Assembly (NCBI GenBank): GCA_910584265.1
Contig: CAJTZE010000038.1
Location: 1 to 32,561, forward strand
Origin: an uncultured Dorea sp.
Lineage (GTDB): Bacteria > Bacillota > Clostridia > Lachnospirales > Lachnospiraceae
Reading direction: 5' to 3'
DNA: 32,561 nucleotides
Shown piece by piece: positions 14,563 through 23,264 of this stretch. A program made the position numbers and the translations under genes. Numbering within the stretch: position 1 is the stretch's first letter; each line of letters begins with the position of its first letter. The notes below the pieces were generated by a model. The model was given only the letters and a program-made list of their open reading frames with translations. It searched no databases and was not told the origin of the DNA.

Positions 14563-17500
14563 GCTCCACCTCCCTTACCAGCCGGGCAAATTCCCTCTCA
14601 AACACTTTAACCGAAACATCCCCCAGGCGTTCTATAACCCTGTCTGCAAACAGCAGGGCGAGCCGGTCGTAATCAATCTCCGGCGCTGAATCACTGGATA
14701 TCCTGTTCTGCGCTGAAGCATACCGTTTTGCAATCCGGTCAATATTCACGTCAAACGCATTCTGTACCGACCTTGCGGTGGCGCGCGGATTCATGATCAT
14801 TACGTCTGTCAGCCCTCCGACGGCTTCCAAAATCCCATCCGCATTTCTCCGGATTCCCTTTTCCAATCCCTGATCATAACGGATTCCTACATCCTCCATC
14901 ACTCTGGACGGGGAACGGATTTCCAGATTCGCCTTTGCTGTCTCTGCCGCCTGCTTTGCAACCGCTGCCGCTGCCGCCGCAACGCCTGCCGCCCCGGAAC
15001 TGATTCCGGATGCAAGGCCGGATGAAAACTGGGTTCCTGCATTATACCCGTCCGTATAGAGGTTCCCGACTCCGTTTCTTGCAGAGGATGCCAGCGTACC
15101 GGCTGCCGAAAATACCAGCCCGCTCTGTGACTCCATGCCCTTCCCAAGGGACTGGCCGGACTGCTTGCCGTTTGTAAGCATCTGGTTCGGCAGGTCTGCG
15201 GAAACTACAGCCTTTTGTGCTGACTGCGGAAGCATGGCCGCCGCTTTTCCCGTTGTGGCTGACTGTCCCTGCATTGTTCCGGCAAATATAGTACAAGCCT
15301 GCTGTGAAATACTCTTGAATGCAGTCCCAAGCCCCGCAGATGAGAGCCTCCCTTTTGCCGATTCCGCGAGGGATGCGGCACCGTTTGAAACCGGGGCTGT
15401 CTGGGATGCCAGGGACGTTCCCATTGCGTCTCCGGTTCCGTCTGTCGCGGCTGTTCCTGCCTCCGGAATGCCTGCACTCTGGAAGGTCAGCTTTGCACTT
15501 TCCGTAACAGCTGAAGCACCGCTCTGTACCGCAGGCGCCCCGGCTGCAAGCTCTTCATTCATGCTGTCCGTTGCTTCCGCCGCCTCTGTGGCTGCGGTCT
15601 CCGGAATCCCGCTTGCGCCGATCTGCTGTCTCAGCTGTTCCAGCCCCGCCGCAACCTGCTCCTGCGTCATGCCCTGGCCGATCATATGCTGCTGTGCGGC
15701 AAGAAGATAAGTCTGCTGTGCATCGGAAACCATCTGCTGTTCAATCTGGGTTCCGCCCTCGCCGACTGCCGCGCGCATGTTCTCATACTCCGTACGGTAG
15801 GTCTCAACCTGTTTTTTAAGTTCTTCCTCCGTCGCAGTAGCGGCCGTTTTCATGTTATGGCTCATCAAGAGAAGGGCAGAAGACGCGCTCTCGCTTCCGC
15901 TGACAACCGCTCCGCTTGCGGCTTCGTAGTTCGTTATCGTATTGTTATACTCATCTGCAGCTGTTTTTGCATCGTCATAAGCCTTTTCTGCATTCTTTAC
16001 AGCTTCATTTGCTTTTGTTATTTCTGAAAGCGCCTTAGGGCTTGTGCTGTTTCCATATTTTTCTACAACATCCTCCAGCGCTTTCTGAGCATCCTGCAGG
16101 TCTGTATAAGTGGATGCCAGTTCTTTATTGGCTTCTGCTTGGTTCTTTACCGCTTCCGTATAAGAATCCTGATAAGCATCCAGAAGCGCCTGCTGGCGTT
16201 TCTTCTCAATCGTATCGGAAATAGACTCCTGAAGCTCGCCGTACTTATCAATGACCCCGTCCGTCATGGTGATTTCCGTACCAAGTGCTTCGCTCAATGC
16301 AGACGTGATGAAGGCCGCCCTTTCCTCATATCCGGCTTTCACCTTTCCGTTTGCATCCACGTTCTGCTGAAGCTCATTCCATAATTCCTGATAATGGCCG
16401 AACTCCTGATTAATGGAAGCAATGGATTCCTGCCTTGCCTGCTGTGTCTCCCTGATCTGGTCAGCATTCTCGGCCAGCGCATTTGTTTCCTCCTCAACTG
16501 CTGCGGAAGAATCCCGGGATGTAAGCGCATACATTCCGACTCCGGCAACTAATGTGGCAATTGCCGTGACTGCGAGTCCCACGGGTCCTCCAAATGCTGC
16601 CATCGCCGCATTCAACCCTTTCTGCGCCAGTTCTGCCGCCGTAGTCGCGCCTGTCTGCAGGGCAGTTGCGGTTGTATGGATTTTTGTAACTGCTGTCTGT
16701 GCGGCCGTCACCACAGCACCAAGCTTCCCCTCTTTATTCACAAGAGCCTGTACTACCGCATAGGTTTTTACTGCCGTAAACGCTGCCGTAGCCGCCGGTG
16801 CCAGTATCCTGAAATTATCAGCAAGAAAATCCACCGTCTTTACTGCCGGTTTCAAAGTATTTGAGATAATTGATGCTGTGTTCTTAAATATATTTACCAC
16901 ACCGGAGGCTGCTTCCTTAAGCCCTCCCGACTTCATGGATTTTGCAAGCTCTGCTACAGCTTCCTTTGCAGGTCCCGACATGCTGGAAGGGAGAAGGTCT
17001 GCCACGCCCTTTGCAAATGCTTCTGCCACATCAATACCGGCTGTGATGATCTCGCCCCGCCTGCTTGACAAGGAATCGACAAAGGCCTTTAACAGCGAAG
17101 AAGCCGCCTGCACCATCTCAGGAGCGCTTTCCGCTATCCTTACCGACAGATCGGCAATGATATCCCCGGCCTCTGTCACGGCGGCATCCAGACCGCCGTC
17201 TGCAAACACTTCTGACAGCCTCTCAATGCTGTCCGTTCCTGCCTGCACAGCATTCCTCAGCTCTCCGTCTATGGAATCCTTAAACTGGATCCCCAGCGCT
17301 TCCGCACCGTTCTTAAGCATGGCTAATTTGGATTCCAGCGTTTCATATCTTTGGGATGCCTCATTTGCAAGGGCTGTATTTTCGTCCCATGCCTCTGACC
17401 CAATCTGCAGGGCTCTGCTGAACACGTCCGACGCGCCGGCAGCACGGAGCAGGGCATCCCTCTGCCGGATCTCCGTGATTCCCATATCGTCCAGAACCCC

Positions 17501-18406
17501 GATCGCACTCTTCCCCCGCTCCTCGCAGGTAGAAAGACCTTTTACGAAGGATATGATTGCTCCGGCGGCGTCTTCCTGAAATGCAGCCCTAAATTCATCT
17601 GCGCTCATTCCTGCCACAGACGCAAAATCCCTCAGGCTCTCGCCGCCGTTCTCTGCGGCAAGCTGCATCTTGCTCATAATGGTTGAGAATGCTGAACCGC
17701 CCGCCTCTGCCTCAATGCCGACAGAACTTAAGGCCGCTGAAAAGGACATGATCTGGGCTTCGGTCATGCCGACCTGGTTTCCGGCTCCGGCAAGGCGCAT
17801 TCCCATTGCCGTTATCTCACTCTCCGTAGTGGCCATGTTATTTCCAAGCGCCACGATCACAGAGCCGAGGCGGTCAAAATCTGACTGGCTCATGCCGGTG
17901 ATATTTGCAAACCGGGCGAGGGAATCCGCCGCCTCAGTCGCTGCCATGTTAGTAGCATCCCCCAGCTGTGCCATTGTCCTAGTAAAGCCCTCGATGCTCT
18001 GTGTCTCAATACCCAGCTGTCCGGCCGCCTCTGCGATCCCAGCCAGCTCGGATGCCGACTGAGGCATCACCTTAGACATTTCAATCAGGGATTCCCTCAG
18101 CCCTTCAATCACCTCTGCCGGGGCATCCACTGTCTTCTTTACGCCTGCAAATGCGGACTCGAAGTCTATTCCTGTTTTGACCGCAAATCCTCCGGCGGCC
18201 GTCATGGCCGCGGACACGGTGCCTATAGCCGCTACAGCCGCCTTAGCCCCGGTTCCTGCCGCCTTCCCGATTGCAGAAAAAGAAGAAGCGGTCTTTCCTG
18301 CCGCTTCTTTCCCCTTTGCATTCACCTGATTGATCAGCTTATTTAAATCCCGTAATGCACCGGCATTATCAATCGAGGTTTCTATTGTAATTTTTCCATC
18401 TGCCAT
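14552..18406 (-). CDS. Tail tape measure protein (TP901 type)
   Basis: This 1284-residue protein fixes tail length and sits in the tube lumen. The N-terminus (about 1-40) is a short coiled region. The TP901-type core is at about 80-290, with VMPQSASELAGIAEAAGQLG, LARFANITGMSQSDFDRLGS and the NNMATTESEITAMGMRLAG segment. Hydrophobic segments occur around 545-680. A long coiled coil spans about 685-900, including a YDDAKTAADEYNN stretch. Residues about 950-1135 are four imperfect ~46-residue repeats (see findings). The tail contains EIRSPSRVMEDVG, a motif common near the end of tape measures. By length it predicts a tail near 190 nm at about 1.5 Angstrom per residue (rule of thumb). Confidence 0.95.
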   Translation of the reverse strand: MADGKITIETSIDNAGALRDLNKLINQVNAKGKEAAGKTASSFSAIGKAAGTGAKAAVAAIGTVSAAMTAAGGFAVKTGIDFESAFAGVKKTVDAPAEVIEGLRESLIEMSKVMPQSASELAGIAEAAGQLGIETQSIEGFTRTMAQLGDATNMAATEAADSLARFANITGMSQSDFDRLGSVIVALGNNMATTESEITAMGMRLAGAGNQVGMTEAQIMSFSAALSSVGIEAEAGGSAFSTIMSKMQLAAENGGESLRDFASVAGMSADEFRAAFQEDAAGAIISFVKGLSTCEERGKSAIGVLDDMGITEIRQRDALLRAAGASDVFSRALQIGSEAWDENTALANEASQRYETLESKLAMLKNGAEALGIQFKDSIDGELRNAVQAGTDSIERLSEVFADGGLDAAVTEAGDIIADLSVRIAESAPEMVQAASSLLKAFVDSLSSRRGEIITAGIDVAEAFAKGVADLLPSSMSGPAKEAVAELAKSMKSGGLKEAASGVVNIFKNTASIISNTLKPAVKTVDFLADNFRILAPAATAAFTAVKTYAVVQALVNKEGKLGAVVTAAQTAVTKIHTTATALQTGATTAAELAQKGLNAAMAAFGGPVGLAVTAIATLVAGVGMYALTSRDSSAAVEEETNALAENADQIRETQQARQESIASINQEFGHYQELWNELQQNVDANGKVKAGYEERAAFITSALSEALGTEITMTDGVIDKYGELQESISDTIEKKRQQALLDAYQDSYTEAVKNQAEANKELASTYTDLQDAQKALEDVVEKYGNSTSPKALSEITKANEAVKNAEKAYDDAKTAADEYNNTITNYEAASGAVVSGSESASSALLLMSHNMKTAATATEEELKKQVETYRTEYENMRAAVGEGGTQIEQQMVSDAQQTYLLAAQQHMIGQGMTQEQVAAGLEQLRQQIGASGIPETAATEAAEATDSMNEELAAGAPAVQSGASAVTESAKLTFQSAGIPEAGTAATDGTGDAMGTSLASQTAPVSNGAASLAESAKGRLSSAGLGTAFKSISQQACTIFAGTMQGQSATTGKAAAMLPQSAQKAVVSADLPNQMLTNGKQSGQSLGKGMESQSGLVFSAAGTLASSARNGVGNLYTDGYNAGTQFSSGLASGISSGAAGVAAAAAAVAKQAAETAKANLEIRSPSRVMEDVGIRYDQGLEKGIRRNADGILEAVGGLTDVMIMNPRATARSVQNAFDVNIDRIAKRYASAQNRISSDSAPEIDYDRLALLFADRVIERLGDVSVKVFEREFARLVREVEHVF

Positions 18407-18430
18407 CTAACTGCCTGCACCTGCCTTTCT

Positions 18431-19030
18431 TCACTTTTTCATCGGGTCTCTCCCTTCCAGCAGGGCTTTGACAAAATCATTCTCTGCCTGGCTCCTTTTT
18501 TCTGAAATCTTATAATAGTTCTGCAATACAGAATACAGTTTCTTCTGCTCCCGGCTGAGGCTCTTATTTTTCAAGTCGATTGTCCGGTACTCCATGACTT
18601 TTGAGAACCGGCAGTCCTTGCTCACATCCGCTAACAGTGCATTGAATTTCCACCAGTGCAGATACTCCATATCATACAGATCCATCCTGTAGCTCTGAAT
18701 AAAGGAAGAATATATCAGCGCCCCGTCCACCGCAAAATCAAAGGGCTTGTTCCTGTTTAAACCGAGTGAGGCATTGGAAAGCTTCTTCCTGTCCTGTTCA
18801 CCGCAGGCTATGAACCAGTTCAGCTGTTCCACTGCCTGCGGAAAGTTCTGCACGGTAAGGATTTCATCGTTGCGGCAGTACATCTCATCCACTGCACGGA
18901 TGATCTCAATGGCCTCCGTCTCCCGGCTCATCCGGGATTCATACCGCAGGACGCTCCGGAAGTCTGTCTGTATCGGATATTCCTTTCCATTGAACCCCAG
19001 CGTTACAGGGAGCCTTTCAGTCAGCAGCAT
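18431..19030 (-). CDS. Gp15-family tail protein, likely tail assembly chaperone partner
   Basis: The 199-residue protein starts MLLTERLPVTLGFNGKEYPI and matches the phage Gp15 family (PF06854-type), with FRSVLRYESRMSRETEAIEI, HWWKFNALLADVSKDCRFSK and EYRTIDLKNKSLSREQKKLY. It lies directly before the tape measure gene, where tail assembly chaperones sit. The ATG at 19030 with GGAG upstream lies 14 nt inside the preceding gene. The frame is open up to 19081, leaving a 65-nt overlap, but I see no slippery heptamer. Confidence 0.85.
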   Translation of the reverse strand: MLLTERLPVTLGFNGKEYPIQTDFRSVLRYESRMSRETEAIEIIRAVDEMYCRNDEILTVQNFPQAVEQLNWFIACGEQDRKKLSNASLGLNRNKPFDFAVDGALIYSSFIQSYRMDLYDMEYLHWWKFNALLADVSKDCRFSKVMEYRTIDLKNKSLSREQKKLYSVLQNYYKISEKRSQAENDFVKALLEGRDPMKK

Positions 19031-19370
19031 ATTTCTCCGTAAATGAAGCAAGCACAGCATTTCTCTTCTGCTGTTCCTCATGCTGCCTGTTATACTCCTC
19101 CATAAGCGATATATAAGCTTCGCTGCATGTTTTCACGGAATCATTTTTTCCACATACCTTTTCACCGGTGCCTTCGCCGAAAATATCATCAAATACTTTC
19201 TTGATTGTACCGCAGATTTCCCTGTACATCCTTATAGTTTCTTCCTGGTTTCCTCCAGCCGGCTTGATCGCGGCATTTGCCTTTGAACACTCATCAACAG
19301 CTGTCAGGTACTTATCCAGTGTATCCGCATCCGTCGCATCAAATATCAGTTCTACTCCATTAATTTTCAC
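19017..19370 (-). CDS. Tail assembly chaperone-like protein upstream of Gp15
   Basis: The 117-residue acidic, helical protein begins at a GTG (19370) after AGGAGG with MKINGVELIFDATDADTLDK. Position after the tail tube gene and before Gp15 and the tape measure matches the lambda gpG slot; similar proteins appear in clostridial phages as DUF6673. It follows an intrinsic terminator (19384-19417), so it is probably made at a lower level than the tail tube protein. Confidence 0.72.
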   Translation of the reverse strand: MKINGVELIFDATDADTLDKYLTAVDECSKANAAIKPAGGNQEETIRMYREICGTIKKVFDDIFGEGTGEKVCGKNDSVKTCSEAYISLMEEYNRQHEEQQKRNAVLASFTEKYAAD

Positions 19371-19383
19371 CGCTTAATCCTCC

Positions 19384-19417
19384 TAATAAAATACTGCCGG
19401 GCGTTAAATCCCGGCAG
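19384..19417 (-). terminator. Terminator hairpin after the tail tube gene
   Basis: Reading minus, CTGCCGGG-ATTTAACG-CCCGGCAG is a perfect 8-bp stem, followed by TATTTTATTA. The stop codon of the tail tube gene lies in the loop. Partial termination here would give high tube-to-chaperone ratios. Confidence 0.75.
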
Positions 19418-20033
19418 CCTCATTCTGCTCTTCATTTTCAGTTACGCTTCCTCCTCCGGGCTCCTGCCCTTCATCCGCCGGAACGTCAAATGCACCCTCC
19501 GCGGCTTTATCTTCAGTAAAGACCTGTTTCTCTACATCAAAATAGCCGTAGCTCCAGTCCGTCCTTCCCAGAAGGCTTCCAGAGCCGGTCATAGTCCCGT
19601 CGCTGTCAGCATTGCCGTCAGGAGATACCGCGCACTTCCTCTTTCTGGACGGATAGCCTTTGTCCGCATCCTTCTTAAGGTTCATGGATACGATCACCAG
19701 GTCTGTCACCGCATCAGAACCAACCTTTTCTTTCTTCGCCACGCTGTCAATGAACTTGATCGCCAGCTGTGACGGTATCTGGTCATATTCATACTCCACC
19801 GAATACGCATAGCCTGTGACCGTCTGCGAGCTGGACACCTGATTAATATACCGCTTATCGCTGGTCTGCGCATCAAAGCTTTCATCCGCCTTTGTTGCGC
19901 CCGTTCCAAACAGCGCCCAGACAGGCTTATCATCCTTCGGCCTGATATTGATGTACAGGGCTTCCTGATGCCTCTGCACTACTTCGTCATTTCCCGCCGT
20001 TGTCTCGGCAAAAAACTGCAAATTCATATCCAT
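19404..20033 (-). CDS. Major tail tube protein with L27-like N-terminal extension
   Basis: The 209-residue protein is the tube subunit. The phi13/TP901-like tail signature is VWALFGTGATKADESFD, SQTVTGYAYSVEYEYDQIPS and GRTDWSYGYFDVEKQVF. The C-terminal 30 residues are acidic and low-complexity (DEGQEPGGGSVTENEEQNEA). The ATG at 20033 follows AAGGAGG; a longer frame to 20111 has no such site. The start MDMNLQFFAE closely matches the L27 extension cut by Prp, so residues 1-8 may be removed by the phage protease encoded at 23265-23552. Confidence 0.85.
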   Translation of the reverse strand: MDMNLQFFAETTAGNDEVVQRHQEALYINIRPKDDKPVWALFGTGATKADESFDAQTSDKRYINQVSSSQTVTGYAYSVEYEYDQIPSQLAIKFIDSVAKKEKVGSDAVTDLVIVSMNLKKDADKGYPSRKRKCAVSPDGNADSDGTMTGSGSLLGRTDWSYGYFDVEKQVFTEDKAAEGAFDVPADEGQEPGGGSVTENEEQNEAAGI

Positions 20034-20040
20034 CTTTCTT

Positions 20041-20475
20041 TTACCTCCTTGGTTTAAAATATCTGAGCTCGCACTGTATCTGATACTGTGCAAGCGTCCC
20101 TGTCGTGTCATTCACATACCCGCCTGTATTTGCAATGAACTTCTGTGCCCGCTTTCCGCCGTCCAATGCCGGGAGCTTCCCATTGTCATTGCACTCCTCC
20201 AGCCAGTCGGCAAACTTCTCATAAAATTCCGACGTATCCGCATTTTCCTGCACATCATACAGGTTTCTGGAGCACAGGTAGAAGGTCAGCTTCCTGACCG
20301 AATCACCGTTCATATACTGTTTTACAACAGGCTCACTCGGTACGCTCTCAATGGAATACGACGCCGGATTTTCATCCAGCTTGTCTAAGTTTACTACCGG
20401 GAAGAGCTCGTCAAACTCCTCTAAAAGCGGACAGTTATTCTGGACAAATGTCCTTACTGCTTCTATAACACTCAT
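20041..20475 (-). CDS. Probable tail terminator / minor capsid protein
   Basis: The 144-residue protein (MSVIEAVRTFVQNNCPLLEE) has the size, position and pattern of the tail-completion proteins that precede the tube gene: SYSIESVPSEPVVKQYMNGD, then LTFYLCSRNLYDVQENADTS. The ATG at 20475 fits the AGGAG 6 nt upstream better than the ATG at 20481. It lies 8 nt before the tail tube start. Exact name uncertain: databases label relatives either minor capsid or tail terminator. Confidence 0.65.
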   Translation of the reverse strand: MSVIEAVRTFVQNNCPLLEEFDELFPVVNLDKLDENPASYSIESVPSEPVVKQYMNGDSVRKLTFYLCSRNLYDVQENADTSEFYEKFADWLEECNDNGKLPALDGGKRAQKFIANTGGYVNDTTGTLAQYQIQCELRYFKPRR

Positions 20476-20484
20476 GCGCATCTC

Positions 20485-20802
20485 CTATTTTACATTCAGC
20501 CCGCAGTATTTTGCGGTAGACTGGATAATATCCTTTTTATGGTCCCGCCAGCATTTCTCCGCCCACAGCCGTTTCGCCTTATGTTCATAATACTGGCGTC
20601 TCGCATAGGGCGTATTCCAAGATACGTTATCCGGCTCTACCCACAGGCTGTCCCTGAGGGCGCCGTTCTTAAATGGAATATATCTCCTGCAGAGCCTCCC
20701 GAACTCCTGAGAAAAGAACAGCTGTCCCGTGCCGTTTTTATTCAGTCCCCTCTGCAGCAGGATTTTATCAGCCGGGTTCATTGTTATCCTAAATTCTCCC
20801 AT
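20485..20802 (-). CDS. Minor capsid / head-tail joining protein
   Basis: This 105-residue basic protein (MGEFRITMNPADKILLQRGL) contains KNGALRDSLWVEPDNVSWNT and PYARRQYYEHKAKRLWAEKC. These match the Minor_capsid_2-type (HK97 gp10-like) family, which forms part of the neck. The start at 20802 has GGGGGAG 6 nt upstream; an in-frame TTG at 20817 is less likely. It overlaps the preceding gene by 14 nt. Confidence 0.72.
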   Translation of the reverse strand: MGEFRITMNPADKILLQRGLNKNGTGQLFFSQEFGRLCRRYIPFKNGALRDSLWVEPDNVSWNTPYARRQYYEHKAKRLWAEKCWRDHKKDIIQSTAKYCGLNVK

Positions 20803-21199
20803 TGACATCTCCCCCAATCCGTATATGCGGCAGTCCGCCCCTCCGGTTATCGGACCAGCTGTTTACCTTTCCATACGGCCTGTGAAGCTTTGCAAGGTCT
20901 GTTATGCCTGCTATGTCCCCATGCTTCCCGACAACAAACAGATCCTCATTTTCCACAGACCACCCGGACTCCGGGTCTTTGATAAATTCATCCGGCGGAA
21001 GATACCCTTCCAGGCTTTCCTCTGGAATGCGTATCTTATAAACATCCGCACTCTTTACTTCTGCACCGCCTGTTATAACCTTCTGATCCGTGTAAAAGCT
21101 GACGGCAGGAATATAATGTGCCTGATATACAAAGCACTTCTTCTCCCTATCAGCCACACGGTTATAGATTGTGATATCCGCATTTGTGATCATATGCAT
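20789..21199 (-). CDS. Head closure-type neck protein (DUF6751-like)
   Basis: The 136-residue protein begins MHMITNADITIYNRVADREK. A beta-rich centre follows: KSADVYKIRIPEESLEGYLP and NEDLFVVGKHGDIAGITDLA. Its place between the connector and the gp10-like protein is the head-completion slot of siphophages. It resembles proteins named DUF6751 in gut Firmicutes phages, recalled and not checked. Its start lies 38 nt inside the connector gene. Confidence 0.6.
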   Translation of the reverse strand: MHMITNADITIYNRVADREKKCFVYQAHYIPAVSFYTDQKVITGGAEVKSADVYKIRIPEESLEGYLPPDEFIKDPESGWSVENEDLFVVGKHGDIAGITDLAKLHRPYGKVNSWSDNRRGGLPHIRIGGDVNGRI

Positions 21200-21563
21200 A
21201 GCCTGCCCTTCGATTCATAATCCCTGTTGTAAGCAGCCATTTCCGGGCAATTCCGTAAGCCTGCCTTTGGAACAGGGACTCCAGAGACTCCCCGTCTGTC
21301 TGTTCTGTCACGTAAGTAACCGAATACCCGTCATTGTTCTCTGACTTGATGTTCCTTTCCTGCCTGATGCAGATGCGGTAATACAGGTCTGCCGCTTCAC
21401 ACACAGCATACTTTAATTCATCTCCCTCAAAGCTGTCAGCCTTTCCAAGGGTAACGGCATGCAGGTACCGGGACGCGCTCACAAGAGCGCGTTCCAGAAG
21501 ATTCTCCGGGACTGCCCCGGCATAGGTGCTGCAGTAAAATTCTTTATCTGCATATACCTTCAT
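21162..21563 (-). CDS. Head-tail connector (gp6-like) protein
   Basis: The 133-residue helical protein (MKVYADKEFYCSTYAGAVPE) contains LLERALVSASRYLHAVTLGK, ELKYAVCEAADLYYRICIRQ and LFQRQAYGIARKWLLTTGIM. This is the helix pattern of the adaptor proteins that dock on the portal. The ATG at 21563 has GAAGGAAGGGA upstream; the longer frame to 21623 overlaps the capsid gene. It follows the capsid, as expected. Confidence 0.7.
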   Translation of the reverse strand: MKVYADKEFYCSTYAGAVPENLLERALVSASRYLHAVTLGKADSFEGDELKYAVCEAADLYYRICIRQERNIKSENNDGYSVTYVTEQTDGESLESLFQRQAYGIARKWLLTTGIMNRRAGYAYDHKCGYHNL

Positions 21564-21580
21564 CAATCCGTCCCTTCCTT

Positions 21581-22567
21581 CTACGCAGCGGACGAGCCTG
21601 ATTTCAGGACTGCAAACGGACACCTCTTTGCCTTATCCTTCTGCAGTGAATTGATCGGATTCGGAAGCTCCCATCCCATGCGCATTACCGCACGAAGGGC
21701 AACCATATCCTGCTGCATCAGATTGTACGCAATAGATCCGTCTGTGTTCTGGATCACGCCCTCAGTAAACAGCGTAAACGTGATATCCTGCCGGACCGCA
21801 TACACAAGCTGGCTGAAATCCCCGGAAATCATAAGCGCCTTGGACTGATCAAAGGAACCATTATTCGGGAAATAAATCCCGGAACCGTCCAGCGTGTAAG
21901 ACGTACCGCTCTGCATATCCGACTTAAATAACGGCTGGCCCGTGGTATCCTTCAGTCCTCTCAGCTTTGCCCTCACAGAAATGTCCGCCATGTGGCCGTT
22001 TACAAAATACCCGGATTCCTCCACCTTCGCAATGACTCCTCCTTCGCCCATAATGCTGTCATACAGGTCATTTCCAAGCGTCACGACCTTCCCGGCTTTT
22101 GTCGCAGTTGTCACAATGCCGTCCCTCCAAGACTCCGGTTTCTCAACGTCAAACAGTACGGCCCCGTCAATCACCTTCCCGAAGGCCTCTGTAATCCTCG
22201 GCTTCACCTCTCCCCAGATGTCATAGGAAGAATCATCGATCACAGCCTCCGGGATCGGCACGATGACTGCGATTTCTTCAGCCGTGATAAATTTCTTGCT
22301 CCACGCCATCTTGGTAGTCTGCTTCTGTCCGGTATCGCCGTTTACAAAATAAGCTAACGGCAACATATCCAGTACCGGCATCCGCAGTGTCTTGGATGCC
22401 ATGTTCGGGAGCTTCCGCCCTTTGCTTAAGACCGCTGACTGGGTAACCACACCCTGAATGATCTCCTGCGATTTTTCCTCCGGAATCAGCGTCTCCGCGC
22501 CGGAACGGTCAATAATGCTCGCATCTCCTGCAAAAAGCTGCAGTCTGTAAAAAAATTTCTTTTTCAT
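21581..22567 (-). CDS. HK97-fold major capsid protein with L27-like N-terminus
   Basis: The 328-residue protein forms the shell. It shows typical HK97-family stretches: IIQGVVTQSAVLSKGRKLPN, ITAEEIAVIVPIPEAVIDDS, ALMISGDFSQLVYAVRQDIT and the final DMVALRAVMRMGWELPNPIN. There is no long delta domain; the separate scaffold gene upstream fits this. The start MKKKFFYRLQLFAGDAS resembles the ribosomal L27 extension, with probable Prp cleavage between Phe12 and Ala13. The start at 22567 has AAGGGG upstream and lies 3 nt after the scaffold stop. Confidence 0.93.
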   Translation of the reverse strand: MKKKFFYRLQLFAGDASIIDRSGAETLIPEEKSQEIIQGVVTQSAVLSKGRKLPNMASKTLRMPVLDMLPLAYFVNGDTGQKQTTKMAWSKKFITAEEIAVIVPIPEAVIDDSSYDIWGEVKPRITEAFGKVIDGAVLFDVEKPESWRDGIVTTATKAGKVVTLGNDLYDSIMGEGGVIAKVEESGYFVNGHMADISVRAKLRGLKDTTGQPLFKSDMQSGTSYTLDGSGIYFPNNGSFDQSKALMISGDFSQLVYAVRQDITFTLFTEGVIQNTDGSIAYNLMQQDMVALRAVMRMGWELPNPINSLQKDKAKRCPFAVLKSGSSAA

Positions 22568-22570
22568 CTC

Positions 22571-23152
22571 TTATATCCCCTTTCTTGCCGCATTTCGGAT
22601 TGCGGCGTTAATCATATCATTGGAATCAGCTGAAGTCCCGGCTCCGCCAGAAGGCGCCCCGGTGCTTACAATACGGTATCCGCCGGAAGGTTCTGCAAAC
22701 CGCGGGTTCTCCTTCAGGAATGCGTCCACCGCTTTCTCAAAGGAGAGGTTTTTCTCCTTTGCAATAGCAGATGCTTTAAATGACACATAATCAAAATCCG
22801 CAGGATTTACCTTCTTTCCGGACAGGATTTTCTCATGCCTGTATGTTTCCAGCTCATTCTCTAACTCCTTTACCCGGTTGTTCGGGTCATTCTGCGCCTG
22901 CTTATCTTTAAATTCTGCAATCGCCTTATCCGCATCCTCCTTTGACAGCCCCTGGTTCTTAAAATATCCCCTGAGTACTGCATCCTCGGCTGCCGTCTGT
23001 TTGCCCTGCACAATCTGAGCCAGCTTATCATAATCAATCTCCGGCTGTACGGCAGGCGCAGGATCTGATGCAGGCGGAGGTGTGCTTCCTCCGTCCGGCA
23101 GAGCAGGCTCCCCGGCAAACATCTGCAGATTCCATAACATTTTTCTCTTCAT
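22571..23152 (-). CDS. Capsid scaffolding protein (DUF4355-like) with L27-like N-terminus
   Basis: The 193-residue protein has a Pro-rich linker (about 18-35), a long coiled coil (about 40-115, including NRVKELENELETYRHEKIL) and a C-terminal capsid-binding tail ending MINAAIRNAARKGI. This layout and its place just before the capsid identify a scaffold. The ATG at 23152 is 10 nt after AAGGAG; the ATG at 23161 is too close. The protein begins MKRKMLWNLQMFAGEP, again an L27-like site with cleavage likely between Phe and Ala. Upstream is the triple hairpin at 23178-23246. Confidence 0.88.
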   Translation of the reverse strand: MKRKMLWNLQMFAGEPALPDGGSTPPPASDPAPAVQPEIDYDKLAQIVQGKQTAAEDAVLRGYFKNQGLSKEDADKAIAEFKDKQAQNDPNNRVKELENELETYRHEKILSGKKVNPADFDYVSFKASAIAKEKNLSFEKAVDAFLKENPRFAEPSGGYRIVSTGAPSGGAGTSADSNDMINAAIRNAARKGI

Positions 23153-23177
23153 AATCTTCATTCTCCTTTACAGTTTT

Positions 23178-23246
23178 ACGGTGTCTCCGTGTTTCTTACA
23201 GTTTTATGGGTGTCTCCCGGCACAGTTGGTGCGGAGTGTCTCTCCG
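23178..23246 (-). repeat. Three tandem hairpins with a common AGACA loop
   Basis: In the minus-strand transcript, three small stem-loops lie between the Prp and scaffold genes: CGGAG-AGACA-CTCCG (23232-23246), GGG-AGACA-CCC (23208-23218) and ACGG-AGACA-CCGT (23178-23190). Each is followed by AACTGT a few nt downstream. Loops are identical, stems differ by compensatory changes, and loop-to-loop spacing is 26 and 29 bp. The last hairpin ends about 10 nt before the scaffold Shine-Dalgarno. Confidence 0.75.
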
Positions 23247-23264
23247 TAGTTTTCAGCCTTCGGG

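Noticed and set aside
16878..17579. Long plus-strand open frame (233 codons) opposite the tape measure gene
   Set aside because: It is a GC-biased antisense shadow of a well-supported gene, has no Shine-Dalgarno and no recognisable domain. The same holds for plus-strand frames opposite the PTS, Gp37-like and terminase genes.
19017..19081. Programmed frameshift between the tail chaperone and Gp15
   Set aside because: The overlap would allow a +1 (or -2) shift as in lambda G/GT, but no slippery heptamer or stimulatory structure is visible, and Gp15 has its own ATG with a Shine-Dalgarno at 19030.
19404..23152. Ribosomal protein L27 genes suggested by NLQFF-type N-termini
   Set aside because: Only the extension resembles L27. 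The rest of each protein is clearly tail tube, capsid or scaffold.
23178..23246. CRISPR-like array
   Set aside because: The units are 26-29 bp apart with only short shared segments and no spacers of constant size. They are better explained as tandem RNA hairpins.
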